From NCBI GenBank assembly GCA_022225965.2, contig JAKJXP020000068.1:1-64000 (forward strand): 64,000 nucleotides of DNA, in the 5' to 3' direction. The position numbers and the translations under genes were made by a program. The first letter of the stretch is position 1, and each line of letters starts with the position of its first letter. Under the pieces are notes generated by a model, which worked only from the letters and a program-made list of their open reading frames with translations, had not been told where the DNA came from and made no database searches. Source of the stretch: Diatrype stigma (Eukaryota; Ascomycota; Sordariomycetes; Xylariales; Diatrypaceae). Below are positions 13,597 to 26,957 of this stretch, one piece after another.

Positions 13597-14180
13597 TTCA
13601 CGCCGCTGTTACGGTGACTGGCGTTGCCGTCTAGAGGCTGCAGCTTACTTGTTCGGCCTACCGAACTCCGTATTGCCCACTTCCGACTGCTAGTAAAGAG
13701 ATGCACGCTTGTGGGATAATAACAAATCCAACATCGTCAGTCACGATAGTTGGCTCCAATGTTTAAGGTCGTTTTCTGTTTTAGTCGATCGGCATCATAG
13801 CCTACAATCCCTACTGACTATCAGCCATCAGTTATCCCACCTTCAACCCCGCTCTGCTATTTGCTGAGTCGTCGCCGTGGATCTTCACCGTCATATAAGT
13901 GACAAGTGTTGATAGGGGGTTCCCAAGGAGGCGTGGGAAAGTATAGGCACCTAGGTATGGTATGTATTTAGTCAGGATCCCACTGTAGACGGCAGAAATA
14001 TTGTAGGCCAAAGACAATGGCATTTCCTCGTGGCATACACCCCGATGTTTCAAATCTGACAGTCTCACTATGACTGCGCCGGCTATTGTTCTGACCGTGT
14101 ACGTAGTCACTAAGCACTAGTTATACCCGCTTATGTATGTAACAAATCGCATGTTACATGTGAGCACTCGCCACAGGTTA

Positions 14181-14236
14181 CCTGACAAGCCTGGCAGCCT
14201 GGCAGCCTGACAAGCCTGACAAGACTGACAAGCCCT
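14181..14236. repeat. Composite repeat of CTGGCAGC / CTGACAAG units
   Basis: Alternating octamer-like units (CTGACAAG and CTGGCAGC) repeat about six times with small changes. Confidence 0.8.
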
Positions 14237-14440
14237 GAGAATCTCAAGATCCATCTTCTACTACCACCTTAGGTTCGGAGCCTCGGTAGGTACCTTAGAT
14301 TAGGTATGTACTGTCTAGCTGCATGCCTGTAGCGCTGTAACCTTATTCGATCACAGGCCACCTGCACTTCCAACGCCCTCCCCCACGAGAACTCCCAGTA
14401 CCTAGACTCGTAGACTCGCCAGTGCCTAGGCAGCTAAGTA

Positions 14441-14467
14441 GCAGTCTGGCAGTCTGGCAGTCTGCCA
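14441..14467. repeat. 8-bp tandem repeat AGTCTGGC x3
   Basis: Three copies of the same octamer as the array at 5080-5103. Confidence 0.85.
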
Positions 14468-15013
14468 GTATGCGCCGCCCAAACGTAGCATTGCCTGGAT
14501 CTCCTTTCCGCTAATGTTCATGCCTCTTCTATTGCTGCATCTCCGTCTAGGAGCATAGGCGTCATGTATTATGCGCAAGTATGTGCTACCCTTACTACCA
14601 CTACTCATGTAATGTGCTGTATCATGTGTATGTGCAACAAAAATAACCCCCGATCCCACAGCAAGTGCTAGAAAAGAACGTCCGACTTCCGGTTCATGAG
14701 GGGTCCGTCCCTACATCACGGGCAGCTATTGCATACCTATACACGTTGTTGATCATCCTATATTCCGTCAAAGTCCACGTTGTCCGGTACTAGGTTGATG
14801 AAAAGTCTTGACTAGAGGCTGTTCTGTCTATTTTAACACTTTTTACTATGTAGGTCGGACACGGAAACATGCGTATTACTACGGCCTCGTCTCCATCACG
14901 GCGCAGTTCGCCGACTGTTGCTTATGGGCGAAGAACCAAATACCAGAACCATCCAAATGATTTCGGCCCTGCCTGAAGAACAGCGGGTGCCGGTCGCAGC
15001 GAGTAGCAGCTTT

Positions 15014-15077
15014 GCCCATAGCCCGTAGCCCACAGCCCACAGCCCATAATCCATAACCCATAACCCATAATCCACAG
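15014..15077. repeat. 7-bp degenerate repeat, AGCCCAT / ATAACCC units
   Basis: About nine heptamers of the type CCCATAA / CCCACAG run without a gap. The array is non-coding, as in other heptamer arrays here. Confidence 0.85.
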
Positions 15078-15305
15078 CGGCCGAAATGCCCTCTGACCCT
15101 GTAGCCACGATGCCCCAGTTTTCCCTCTCTTCTCCGTACTGATCCTTGCAACCATCACTACTAAGTACTAAGTAACTTGTGTCTGCTGTGTGCCCCTGTC
15201 CGAATTTTAAGCTCTTTTGCACCTGTATGTACCTGCAAATTGCTGCACTCGAATGCTGCACCCTCACCACCCTCTCCATACATGCCTAGCAGCCTAGGTA
15301 GCACT

Positions 15306-15347
15306 CCCTACCCCTACCCCTACCCCTACCCCTACCTCTTCCCCTAC
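15306..15347. repeat. CCCTAC hexamer array x5
   Basis: Five perfect CCCTAC units and one interrupted copy. The unit differs by one base from the telomeric CCCTAA. It lies in the pyrimidine-rich region about 700 bases upstream of the regulator's start codon. Confidence 0.9.
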
Positions 15348-16055
15348 CGTACCCTTGTGCCCCGTCTTTGCAGTTCTACAGTGACAGGCCCCCCCCCCGT
15401 TGTCCTAGACCCCTCCATCCACAGCCAGTCCACAGCAGGGTTAACCCGCTGATCTCCAGGGTTCCACTCCGCCTTAGACGAATCGTAGCCCTGTCTTCAA
15501 CCCCCATCTCTCTGATCTCACACCATTCCCTCCGTCTCCTTCCAACAGCGACGCCCCCCCTCCTTCTATCACCATACACTCCCTCCTCCCCTACCTAGTA
15601 GCTAGTACCAATGTAGCCTATCTCGTCCCCCTGGCCATGATGGGGCCTCATGCCTGCCAGGCCAAGCCCCAGTCAAGAGAGCCCTGCATGTATCTCGTCA
15701 GTACCAGGTTGAAGAAGGTGGGGAGTTTATATGTCGTGCTGCTCTCCTCTGCGGCCTTCATAAGAGTGACATGCTTCGACATATATCTTGCTATCCAATT
15801 CGCTTCCATCTTGCTCATCTCCATGCAACACCAGTGATCTCTTACTTCATACCTCACGCCTTACATCTTTCTTCCATATTAACTCGATTTATCCATACCA
15901 GTCGTCGAGACACTTTCACTCTTCCGTGGTTCTAGGCACTGTCGAGTTTGGAAACAACCTTCTCGTCTAAGACCTTAGACATTCGCCTTCCTGCCCGGTA
16001 GCTGGTACCGTATATTACACTCTTAACACTTACTTCTTCAGTCTACTTTCCAAAT

Positions 16056-18639
16056 ATGACGGTCCCGCCACCTCAACAGACCCCCTCCAAGGACGCCCAG
16101 GCTGCCCGGAAACGTCGCCGGAGAGCGCCGGCCGGAGGAGCTGCGGATGACTGCTTCGCGTGCTTAAAGAGAGGGACTAAGTGTGACCGACGCCGACCTT
16201 ACTGCTCGCAGTGTCTTGAGATTGGGAACGATTGCTCTGGCTATAAGACGCAGTTGACTTGGGGGGTAGGAGTGGCGAGCCGAGGAAAGCTTCGAGGTCT
16301 TTCGCTGCCCATTGCAAAGTCCCCGCCAGTTGCGCCGGTACCAAAGAAGACGGCCCGGTCCCGAGCAAGCTCGGCAGCTTCGAGCCAGTGGAGTGACCGG
16401 GAAGGATCACCCAGAAACCACCGCCATCATATTAACATTAGGAATGATCACCTGGCCGCTTCCGTTCCCACGACTCCTTTCACCCCGTATACCGAGTTCC
16501 CGCGGTTCACTCAGGCCGAGACAGTGCCGTCATCTACGCAGACGGCCTGGGGAAGCCTCCCAGCATATGCCGGCGGTTTGTCCGCCGAACCAGCCAAGTA
16601 TCAAAAAATGCATAGCCCCATGAGCCATTACCCGATTATGAGCGAACCGATGTCATCATCTGTGGATTCTCTCAGCGATGTCGAGTATGGTATGTCGCCA
16701 ATGGCTCACTCGTATTCAAGAGAGGAGGTGTCTTTCATGCACAGCCCGGGCCTCATGTATGAGGGATACGGGAGCCACCACTCCCCAAGTCCCCAGAGCC
16801 CCGCCGCTATTATGATCGATCAAAGGTCGGCGCCGACCTCCTGCCCGGGTCTCGTCTACGCGCCATCCGAGCACAGCTCCAGTCTGGGCTCTCACCACGA
16901 CACTTTCGAGACGCAGATGGGTCACAGGATTTTAGCTTCAGACAGCGACTCTCTCAGTAAGAATACCATGCCCTGGCTCATACCGTCTTCGGGGTTACTT
17001 ACAGCTTCTTGTAGGCGTTCCTGAACTCGAGCCTTACAGCGTTAGCCCGCACCCGCATGGAGGACCGTACTGGGCATCATCCAAGGATCACAATGCGGTC
17101 CCTCGCACGGTAGCATCACCGCCAACTCCACCGGCGCTCCCCTATGAGGGCCACTCGGTACAGGTTAGCCCTGATCTCATTGCAAGAGTGCCCTTCTTCC
17201 TCGATTACTACGAGAACATCATGTGCCCGTCTATGGTCTTGGTTGATGGACCGGATAATCCTTTCCGAAGCATCCTTCGACTAGCGTCGAGCAGCCGCAG
17301 CCTCCAACATGCCATCTGTGCCCTCTCCGCATGTAACCTGAGGATGAAGCGAAAACTAAGTTTGGGTCAACACACCAGGGAATCCCCATTGGCAGGAAGT
17401 GGCCCTTCTGAGCACAATCCGGAAACGCAATCGGACCTGACGGAAGAACACCAACACCGCAATATGGCCGTCAACCTCCTCAACCAACAGTTAAACGACC
17501 CATCCCAGTCCTACCACGACAACGTCTTGGCCACCATCCTCATACTTTGCCACTACCGAATGGTCGAGTCCGGCATCGCAAAATTCCACACCCAGTTCGC
17601 CGGCGTCAAGAAAATCCTCAGCATGAGAAACTCCGCTCCATTCAAGCCCTCCACTGAATCTTCCTGGATGGAAGCCATTTTCACCTACTTCGACTCGATT
17701 TCCGCGAGCATCAACGAGCGCGAATCCCAACTCAACCACACTTTCTTCGGGGTTTCCCCGGACTCGCATCTCCTACCTCCTGGAGCCGAAAACTGGGTTG
17801 GATGTGACAGGGAGCTGTTTAAGACAATTAACAAGCTTGGTCGCCTGAACCTCCTTTCCCAGCACCGACCAGTCCAGAGCGTGATGACAACACCCACAGG
17901 CCGCGTTGGAACTCCACGGTCAACTTCTCCCCTTGGATCCCCATTGGGCCACACTTTCAAGCAGTCCGGCCCATCTATCGGGGACTTCTTCAACATGCCG
18001 GTCCAGCGCTTCGACGGCAACGGCTTCACTACGCAACTCGATGACGAAGAGATGCTATCTTCAGGTCTCTGCTCGTCCCCGAACTACGACGACCACCGCT
18101 CGACCTTCTGGCGCGAGTGGAAGGAGGCTCGTACAGCTCTACAAAACTGGGAGTTCGATCCACACCGCGTTGCTGCGTCGCTCCCTGGCGCCCCCGGACA
18201 GAACTTGATCCGGGACCTGGGCTCGCTCTCCGAGGCCTTCCGGTACGCCGCGCTGCTCTACACGGAGCGCCTGGCCTCGCCCAACGTGCACGCGAGCCAC
18301 AACAGCTTCCGCAACCTGGTCAGCCAGGTGGTCTACTACGCGACGGCGCTCGAGTCGGGCAGCAGCGCCGAGAAGTTCCTGCTCTGGCCCCTGTTCGTCG
18401 CCGGCAGCGAGTGCGTCAACGAGCTGCAACAGAACATCATCCGGAGCAAGTGCCGCGACATCATGTCGCGCAGCGGCTACATGAACAACATGGCTGCCCT
18501 CGAGGTGCTTGAGCGCCTCTGGGCCGGCGACTTCCGGCAGCAAGAGCACGAGGCCCGCTTCGGGATCCGTCGCGGCCCCTTCAGCTGGACGAAGTGCATC
18601 GGCGCCTCTGGTGCCGGGGTAGAGTGGATCATGTTCTAA
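16056..18639 (+). CDS. Zn2Cys6 fungal transcription factor
   Basis: Probable DNA-binding transcriptional regulator of 841 residues. Exons are 16056-16956 and 17015-18639. The 58-base intron (GTAAGA donor, TTGTAG acceptor) is inferred from frame; splicing at the upstream ACAG would give an early stop. The N-terminus is basic (KRRRR near 19-23). It is followed by a canonical binuclear cluster, C33-x2-C36-x6-C43-x6-C50-x2-C53-x6-C60, and then the conserved LTWGVGVASRGKLRG segment. Residues 80-370 are Ser/Pro-rich and look disordered. The C-terminal half (from PFFLDYYENIM onward) is helical and resembles the fungal-specific transcription factor domain of the Fungal_trans_2 type. The target genes cannot be inferred from sequence. 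Codon use is GC-rich near the 3' end. The gene stands alone between two long gene-free stretches. Confidence 0.9.
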
Positions 18640-21600
18640 ATCTTACTCGCACACATACACACACACAACACAAAAAACAAAAGGGGTTTGGACGGCCTCG
18701 TACATAGGGTGGTGGCTTCTACTTTGCACATTTTACTGGGAAGTATATACTGTTGGGGCTTGGAGTATGTTGGCTTTTTGGTCTTTGGTCTCTGGTCTGG
18801 GTTACGATGTTTATATTACCCCTTTGCGTTGTTGATATCCTTCATGTCTCTGTTTCGCCTTCTATTCTTCATGTACAATATTTTTACCACTGCATCATAT
18901 TTTGGGGAGGGTCTTTGTATCCATATGGAAGGAGTCACGGACTACACGGGCGGTTATGATGTTTAACGCGTCTTCTTGTTATATTCTTCTTCTTTTGCTC
19001 CTCTTCTATAATGAGGTGGATCTCTTGTATATACAACACACAGGTACCTAGCTATTCTGAAACGGTGATGGACGAAATGGAACGATTAGATGAGCTCTGG
19101 CCATCTTGACTTTTATCACTTTTGTTTCTCTTTACATACGCATGAGACGTGACGTTGCTCTCATTGGAGTTTGGATGGGTACTTAGCATATACAACTGGC
19201 AGACCTGTATGATAGATAGATATGTAGAAATAGCCGAACCGCACCTCGGAGGAGAGGCGAATATCTAAGAAAGATACAACGATGTTTTTCTCGTCCATCG
19301 CATGTTCTGTCTCACAAAATTTTGCCCCGGCTGTGCAGCTGTCTACAGTTCAGGTGGCTCCCACTCCACGATCTCCGTTGATTGGGCGAAACGACCCCAG
19401 AAAAACAGCAGACCCAGACCACAGATCAGTGTTGCAGAGTTGCGTCGTAGCCGACGGGCAGCTGTATTGTCCTTTTCATCCCGTGTGAAACATGACGATG
19501 GAACGCTGGCTAGGTACGCTAGCTACCCCTTCTTTCGCCCACCCCAGACATACCATACCATGTCACCATATAGTTACCGCACGCAGGTTCCTATGTAAGT
19601 GCGTAGGGTCGCACCCCAATCACATGCTTGCGCATTCCCATAGCCAGCCAGCCAGCGCGGTGCGGCGCAGCACAGCACGGCGCGGCGAAAGGCCGTCTGG
19701 CTAGCCTGCCATCCAGCTATGGCCGATCATCAGGCAGCTAGCTGGGGATTAGTTCATAGATCGGTAGTCATGTAGGTAGGTACGGTAGATTTGCTAGATA
19801 GATAGACATTGTACACATAGAGGGGTAGGTAACGCCTCTCTCCGTGTCTCTAGACTACCTAGTATTTGTTCGGTTCTCGAGGCTGCGCCTCTTTGCGCTG
19901 CAGCGTCTCGGTGATCCGAATAGGAAGCGGACCCCTGAGTGTCCCCTGATGTTGGCGCCTCCCCCCACCTCACCTCGTTTTCCTCAACCACCCCCACGAC
20001 GGCCATATTTCGTGACAATACAGAAAGAGAGATAGAGAAAGAGAGAGAGCTCTCTCTTCCCAGCAATGCACTGTAATTGGAGAAGAGGTGGAATTACATG
20101 TGTATGAGAAAGAGGGTCTTAGCGAACTCACTCCCATGCCCGACCCTATTCAAACCCGTCGCTCATGTTCTATGTAAGTAAGTAGGTGTGTCGTTAGCTA
20201 ATAGTTCGCCGAATCCTTCCTTAGTGAATTGCTGTTAGGTATTCGAAACTATAGAAACGGCCACCAGCCAACCAACCGATCCTATCTGGTTCCTAGTCCA
20301 ATACCCAATTTTCTATTCCCCTTTCCAGCCCTGGCCGCTGCACTAACAAATGATGCCTAGGCGCCATGGATTACATATGGATGTAATGTGATGTAGGTTA
20401 ACTACTTAAGTAAATGCTCCAGAAAAACATGGAAAATATCGTCGGGGAGTTTTTTTTTTCAAATCAAGATATCAAATACCAAACCCAACATGGTAAGTAG
20501 ATACATAAGACGTGCATAATAATCTGGGGACGGAGATCATATCATCATAAGTGCGATTAGTGTGAATGATTGTCGGATTGACAGCAGGGACCCCTCTTTC
20601 TCCTTCCGTCCCACCCCCTCCCCTCCAGCCCTCCACTTCTATTCTTCGATGGCGGGTGGTGCTGTGGTGATGGTATCATCATGGACCGCGGTGATAGATG
20701 GTGGCGGCGGCGGTGGAGATCTTCTGCCTTATGTAGGTAGTTTCGACTAATAGAGACTAAGTAACATTGTAACAAGATCAACCTCGCCCTCGAGGGCCAG
20801 AACGTCGCCTGCTACATACATAGTTAGCAGCTGAACTTCGCGCCTGACTATCAAGCTATGCACGATGCGCACATGCTCTCGATCTGATGATGCGCAGGCA
20901 TACCTACTTAGACACTTGATACATGAGATCATGAAATGCCTGCTATAGTTAAACTAGAGCTCGATGTAAGTAGTAGTTTCAGTATAACTACATGGGAAGA
21001 GAAGTCTTGTTTCGGACTTAAGAGCTGAGAAGCATACACCCAGCCCACCAGCCCACCCGCGGCGCATCCTACAGCCGACATTCTGTGGATATTTAGTCGA
21101 TAGTCATTCCTATCATGTATTCATTCACGTGCGACGGGGGCCCCCCTTTTCGACCCAGCCTACCTTTAATCCTGAAGTATGTATGTACCTACCTATAATA
21201 CTGGGTCATATGCCGGTGAACTTCGGAGGGTTTACCCTAATCTTTTCTTTTTCCTTTTTCTATTCTTTGTTGATCTTCCCCCTTAGTAAACGCTCCGAAA
21301 ACCGACGTTAGCTAAGATAAAAAAGGGGAGGGGGGCTAGGTAATCGCGAAAAAAAGAGCTACACTTTAGTTAGTGAGTGCTGACCGCAGAAGGATGATGG
21401 GAAAGATGGAGACGGTGGTGGGATTTGGGATGGACGGATCGCTGATGACCTCAGGAATGCCCGGCGGATCTATCTTAACTTAGATAGCTTAAGCACGTAG
21501 GTGACTAGATAAGTAAGTCTCTAGAAGGATGAGCGAGCGGGCGTCCGGTCTGCCGCTCTTACACACAGCCAATCGCAATAGAGTGCCTGATGGCAACTTA

Positions 21601-24600
21601 TCACGAAATATGCCGTTAGACTAAGAACAGATAGCACCGCTCCTAACCTAACCCCTAAACTATTAGCATACCCGCGCCCGCCGGGCTCCGTCCGCCGCTT
21701 TGGCCTTGGCCTTCCCCGACTGCCGTGTCAGCGAGCCAGTCAGCAGCGCCGGACGGAACGAAGCTAGCTACACGCCTGACGACTAACTAGTAACTATACC
21801 ATGCCTACCTAGTGATTATAACTTACTACTAAGTAAATAGTTAAGTACTGTCGAAGTCCTTCAGGAATTCGTGCATGTACTCGAATTATCACAAGATATC
21901 GTACTTGCGCCGTCGTTGATAACACGGAGGCAATATAGGGCGTAGAAGTATGCTGGAGGTATCGTAGGTATTGCCCCAAGTGATGGTATATCGCAGTTCA
22001 GCAGAGTTGGTTGCAGCAGCCCTATTGGCTCGCTGCCGGGGTGCGGATCGACCGCTAGAACACACAGGAAACAAGCTTAATCTTGCATACGTCCAGTCAC
22101 GACACACGCGCGCAACAACTGACATACCTACCTATGCCGTCTGTAGTCTATAGTAGAAGATACGTACATCGTACATTGCCTTGCCTACTAGGTATAACAT
22201 ACGTAGCAGACATATGAATGGATGTAAGCAAGCTTCCTGTAATTACGGCGCCGGGGGGTTTTTCGGGCCTGGGCTTGCAGTTCATCACGGGTCACCCTAC
22301 CCATCAGGAGACCGAGCGTGCTGATTTTGTACCTATAACTCCCTATCTACCGTGCTTAATCTGAATAAGCTCGCTGGTGATGGGGCAAATGGCTAGCGAT
22401 TTGACCGATGATTGATGATTGACGATGCTGGCCACGGCGGTTAGTAGTCCTCCCCCGGCCGCCCCCGGCTAGCACCGAAATGCGCCGAGGTTGAAGAACC
22501 CTGCCCTGCTTGAGGTATGCTATGTACCTGACTTACCTATGTATGCACGTAGCCTAACCTGACCCCCTATTAGTTATCCATCAACGTTTCTTGTACGTCG
22601 GTTTACGGCCGGCAAACCCACCCTGTAAGTACCCCTCCATGCCCCCCTGATCTGCTGATCTGCTGTTCCCTGGGCTGGGATCAACTAGCCAGGTAGTTAG
22701 TTATCTGGCATCTCACTCGCCCGCGCCCTTGGCTCGCGCCCGCCCAATGAGCGGGCGGATCCTCTTCAAGTGCCGGAGCTGTGAAACATATATGACAGAG
22801 GACCGAGATGGCAGAGGCGAGACCGGGATCAGATGAATGGGCTTGGGGCTTGCAAGGGGCACCATGACAAGAGGCGATCGGCAGCGATGGATGCCGACGA
22901 TGATGTGTAACTTGAGTAGGTAGGTGACTAACTACCTAGGTACTCAGTGGATGGGGCTCATATATTGTTATCTCTGCGTATCTTATGGTTACACCCGATC
23001 GACCTAAGCATTACCTTCGAGAACGATGCACGGTAGGTAGTTAGGAAGGACGGACGTTGAAGGGGGTGACATCGCGGCATCGCCAATCCTCAAGCGCCGC
23101 CGCCTACGTCTTCTCGAATCGTTCTTCGACGAAAGAGAGTGAGGGAGAGCAAGAAGAGAGAGCGTGCTCTTCCTTGTTCCCCCCACTCGTCAACGCAAGA
23201 GAGAAGCATGCTAGAGAGATACAAAGACAGTACGTGCATATGCAATGCACAGAACTCCGGTCGATGAACCAAATCCGCCCTTCCTTCCCCACAATGCGTC
23301 TCCTTCCTGGCCTCGTGCTTTCCAAGGCGGCTGCCGCAGCCCTCGAGGAAGTCACTCAAGAGGCAAAAGGAAAGAGGGAGGTCAGGTCGGGTCGGGTCAG
23401 GACCCAAGCGCGTCCGGGGCCGCAACCTCATTGGCGGAAGCCGGGATGTTCGAGAAGGAAAAGGAGATGGAGGTCTTGCGTGCTTTTGCTTGCTTTTTCT
23501 TCCTAAGCCTAACGTTACGCTCGCTCCTCGCCTGCTTGGATCGCAACCAGATGGTAGATAGATAGACCCATGAGTGACGGGGTTGCTTGCTAACTAACTA
23601 GCTGGCCAGCTGGCTAATCATCAGGCTGGAATGCCGTTTTACGTACGATTTTTCATGTTAGACGGTAGACTTGCAAAAATACCCTGCCTTCCCCCCTGGA
23701 TCCGGGCTTTCATCTCCCTTGGTAGGCCCTGGGTACCTAGCGTAGGGGGTGGTTATCAGATCATCATACTCATCATCCTCATTCCTCTCTCGTCACTATA
23801 ACCAGCCGGGGGCCCAGAGCGTCTCATTCGACGGCGCAGCACCCCGGGGAAACCTGCGGGGAGGGAGGGCAAGGAGTGGGAGGGGAGAGAAGTGAGGTGA
23901 GGAGAGCCACTTCTCTCTGCGTACATGGTGTATTTAGAGGTGTGTACGTAGCAGCAGCAGCCGGCGGCGGCCGGTGTGCAAGGTCGAGCATTGAGCGTAT
24001 AAGGTTACATGCATGCGCGTATGCACGTAGTATGTACGGGTGCATCTACGTAGCATTCACCATAGCTGAGCTACGGGCAGGTAGGTAACTAGGTAGGCAT
24101 CGTTTCGTTAGCGAGCGAGCGCCGGCAACCAGCCAGCCCCATCCATACATTTACATATGTGACGAACATATGGCCTAGCCTAACCGTAGCCATGCAGGTG
24201 GTGGCTAATAGCTAACCAGCGCTTCTGGCTGGGGGTAGCATCGAGATGAAAGGACCAGACCGCCTGACCAATGGGGCGCATGGAGGGGTGTGTTGAAAGT
24301 CAGTCAGCCGGTTCAGTCAGTCAGTCCTCCAGTCCTCTCGCTGGCCTGGCCTTGTTCCTGTAGCCTAGGCAGGTGTGCGTAGATCCCTCTAGAAAACTGG
24401 AGAAAGGGAGGGGGAAGGGGGGAGCAGGGCATGAGTACTTAAGTAGGTAGGTATCTTGTAGTTATTCTCCGCCTACACAGGTACCTATTTGATAACCTAT
24501 CTCGAGATGGGTTCTCTCGGTTGGGATGCTTGGGATGCATGACAACCCTATTGTGCGTTCGAAGGGATCCAGAACCCGATGCAGGCAGCCGATTGGCCTG

Positions 24601-25100
24601 GTGGGATCGCGAATGATGCTCGTCGGGGACAGGCCCTTGAGAGAGAGTGGGCGCTGATAGACAGGGGCAGGGGCATCAGGAAAACGCGGGGAAGACCTAG
24701 AGGTCCTAAGTAGACTATATATGCCAGTATTTGCATACCCGCTGTACTCGCATAGCGCATTTGAGTCTATTGATTTAATGGGTACGGCCAAAGCTAAGGA
24801 TTAAAGAGAGGCTGAGCACGTGCTGATTAGATGCTAATTAGATTAGATACTTTAGATGATAGATACGGTAGAAGATAACGAGCTCAGTAGCTTTATCTTA
24901 TCGGGCAAAGAAATTTTGGGAAACCTTCAAGGGTCCAGGTATCAAGTTGGAGCGCATCGACGTTGAAAATTCCAGAGACGAAAATCGACGACAGCCTATT
25001 CCAGCCGCTACCTACAATCCCCATCTACAAGCAAACGAACAACCATCCGGCCAAATAAACTTCGCGCGCTCGAGGCGAAAACCACAGAAGACAGAACGCA
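18640..25100. other. Gene-free stretch, 6.4 kb
   Basis: No supportable gene. The first 300-400 bases are probably the 3' untranslated region of the Zn2Cys6 gene, with an AC-rich run just after the stop. The rest is rich in the words AGGTAGGT, ACCTACCT and CTAGGTA, for example near 19.78, 22.92, 24.08 and 24.44 kb. A poly-T run lies at 20450-20459. Open frames near 23.1-23.5 kb overlap in several frames and look like composition effects. The last 200 bases should hold the Nop16 promoter. Confidence 0.6.
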
Positions 25101-25923
25101 ATGGGCCGTGATCTGCAGAAGCGCAAGCGGCGGTCGTCCCGCCCCGCTGTGAAACAACACGCTTCCAGCAAGCCGCACAGGCTGCTCAACCCGCTGGGGA
25201 ACGACATCATCGCGAAGAACTGGTTCGTGGGCCATTGCATGCACATGCACACACAACGAATCAAATCCATACTTGACCTGATGCCAAAACTTAACCTAAC
25301 CTGTTCACTTCACTAGGGACAAGAAGCAGACGACGACGCAGAACTACCGGCGCCTAGGCCTCGTGGGCCGGTTGAAGGCGCCCACGGGCGGCGCGGAGCC
25401 GGACAAGAAGAAGAAGAGCGGCGCGGCGAAGAAGAAGCCGGCGGCGGCAGACTCGTTCGCGATCGCGCCGTCCTCCGAGTCGGTCGTCAGCGAGGTGCGG
25501 GTCGAGCGCGACGAGAACGGCAAGATCGTGCGGATACTCGAGGGCAACGCCTCGTCGGCGCGATCGCGGCGCGCGAACCCCCTGCGCGACCCCCTGAACG
25601 TGCTGGACTCCGATTCTGAAGATAACCATGACGATGGAGAAGGCGCGGAGGAGTGGGGAGGTATCGATGAGGACGAGGATGACGATGAGGAAGAGGACGA
25701 GGCGAAGAAGATCGTGAGGCAGCTGGAGGCGCAGGCGAACCGGCCGGTGGAGAGGCGGCCGCGGAACCAGAGCCAGCGCGAGAGGGAGTGGGTCGAGGCG
25801 CTGGTGCGGAAGCACGGCGACGACACCCGCGCTATGGTCCGCGACCGCGTGCTGAACCCCATGCAGCAGACCGAGGCGGATATCGCGAGGCGGATCCGCA
25901 AGTGGAAGAAGGAGACGGCGTGA
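25101..25923 (+). CDS. NOP16: Ribosome biogenesis protein Nop16
   Basis: Nucleolar protein of 242 residues, expected to act in 60S ribosomal subunit assembly. Exons are 25101-25222 and 25317-25923. The 94-base intron has a CTAAC-type branch site and a CACTAG acceptor. The split codon restores the conserved core NPLGNDIIAKNWDKK, followed by QNYRRLGLVGRLKAPTGG. The N-terminus (MGRDLQKRKRRSS) is the typical basic start of the family. Residues about 138-169 form an acidic Asp/Glu run. The C-terminal helix (about 187-242, QREREWVEALVRKHG ... IRKWKK) is the other conserved block. The length is close to that of yeast Nop16 (about 230). The gene converges with the MARVEL gene downstream. Confidence 0.95.
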
Positions 25924-26957
25924 AGGGGGAGGGGGGGGGGGCAGGAAAGATGAAATGAAGGCTAGAAAGCCAGCTCGACTTATCCTTCCTTGTTCTCTTT
26001 TCCTTTGGATTCGTAGGGGGGTTCGTATCTTTGCTAGGGGCTGGACATTCAGAAAATGGATAAGGGGGAAAGAGAGTGGGAGGAGTGAAAAGTTCTCATT
26101 CATAGATGGATGGACGTATGATTGCATTGTTACGGCGTTCTAAGGCGTCTTGGTGGAAAACATCGTATAGTTGGCTCAAGAAACCAGCCCGCTCATCGTA
26201 GGGCTGAGCTCGTTATGGGAATCAGTAGTAAGGGGTTTTGGCCTTTCGAGAACACAGATCATATATGATTGTTTAAGTCGACCGCATTGTCCCAGCGAGA
26301 ATCTTGTGGATAGAGCTATTGGTCTACTGTACTGCGTACTACATAGACTCCTATATTCGAACTCTATATGACCTACCTCAAGAGCAGCCTCGGCATAGTG
26401 GGATGTGAGACCATATCCTTATATATCTCGGCAAATCACTGGCATATATAACTGTAAGACACTCTCCATGCCAAACACACATGCGAAAGCAGCCTCCAAA
26501 CTATCTGTTCGCACAATAAATAGGCACACCCCAGTCCTTCCAAGCAGGGAGGGGGCTCTCTTTCGACTTTTTAGACGGGTAGCATTATATCGGCATAAAA
26601 ATTGAGGTATATCTATTGTATGGTCATGCAGTCCGCCATTCCATTTCCTCCCCCCCCGAAAAATCCGGAACACCGATTTTGTTAAATAGGAACAACAACA
26701 AAAAAAACCTCCCGTCCAGAGGTTTTCATTTCACAACGCGTGCTATGCGGCCAAATATCCGATTCCATATACCTTTAGCTGTTCAAAAAATCAAATCGTT
26801 TCAATCAAAACAATCTCGCCTTTCTTACAACCAACCCCCTTGCTTGCATACAAAAAAACACCCTCCTTCACGAGACGCGTATGCTCCGGAACTTTCTGAC
26901 CGCCGAAAAAGGGGCAGGGGGCGGATGGGGTAAGATGAGATGGGGATCAGTCATCAA
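25924..26957. other. Convergent intergenic region
   Basis: The 3' flanks of the Nop16 (+) and MARVEL (-) genes. There is a poly-G run just after the Nop16 stop (25933-25941). I see no gene or strong structure here. Confidence 0.6.

Larger units (their letters stand above)
1..16055. other. Gene-free stretch, 16 kb
   Basis: I find no coding sequence here that I can support. All open frames are short, overlap on both strands and show no recognisable domain or splice structure. Base composition looks balanced rather than strongly AT-rich. The stretch holds many short tandem repeats, listed separately, two tRNA-like relics (near 4.05 and 8.33 kb) and a short telomere-like motif near 8.92 kb. The last 500-900 bases are pyrimidine-rich and probably hold the promoter and leader of the Zn2Cys6 gene that follows. 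Degraded transposon DNA is a reasonable guess, but I recognise no transposon protein fragment. Confidence 0.6.

Noticed and set aside
18688..18966. Hydrophobic open frame just after the Zn2Cys6 gene
   Set aside because: It lies in the T-rich 3' flank; hydrophobicity follows from T-rich codons.
23057..23565. Several overlapping open frames on both strands
   Set aside because: All frames are open because of composition; none has a recognisable domain.
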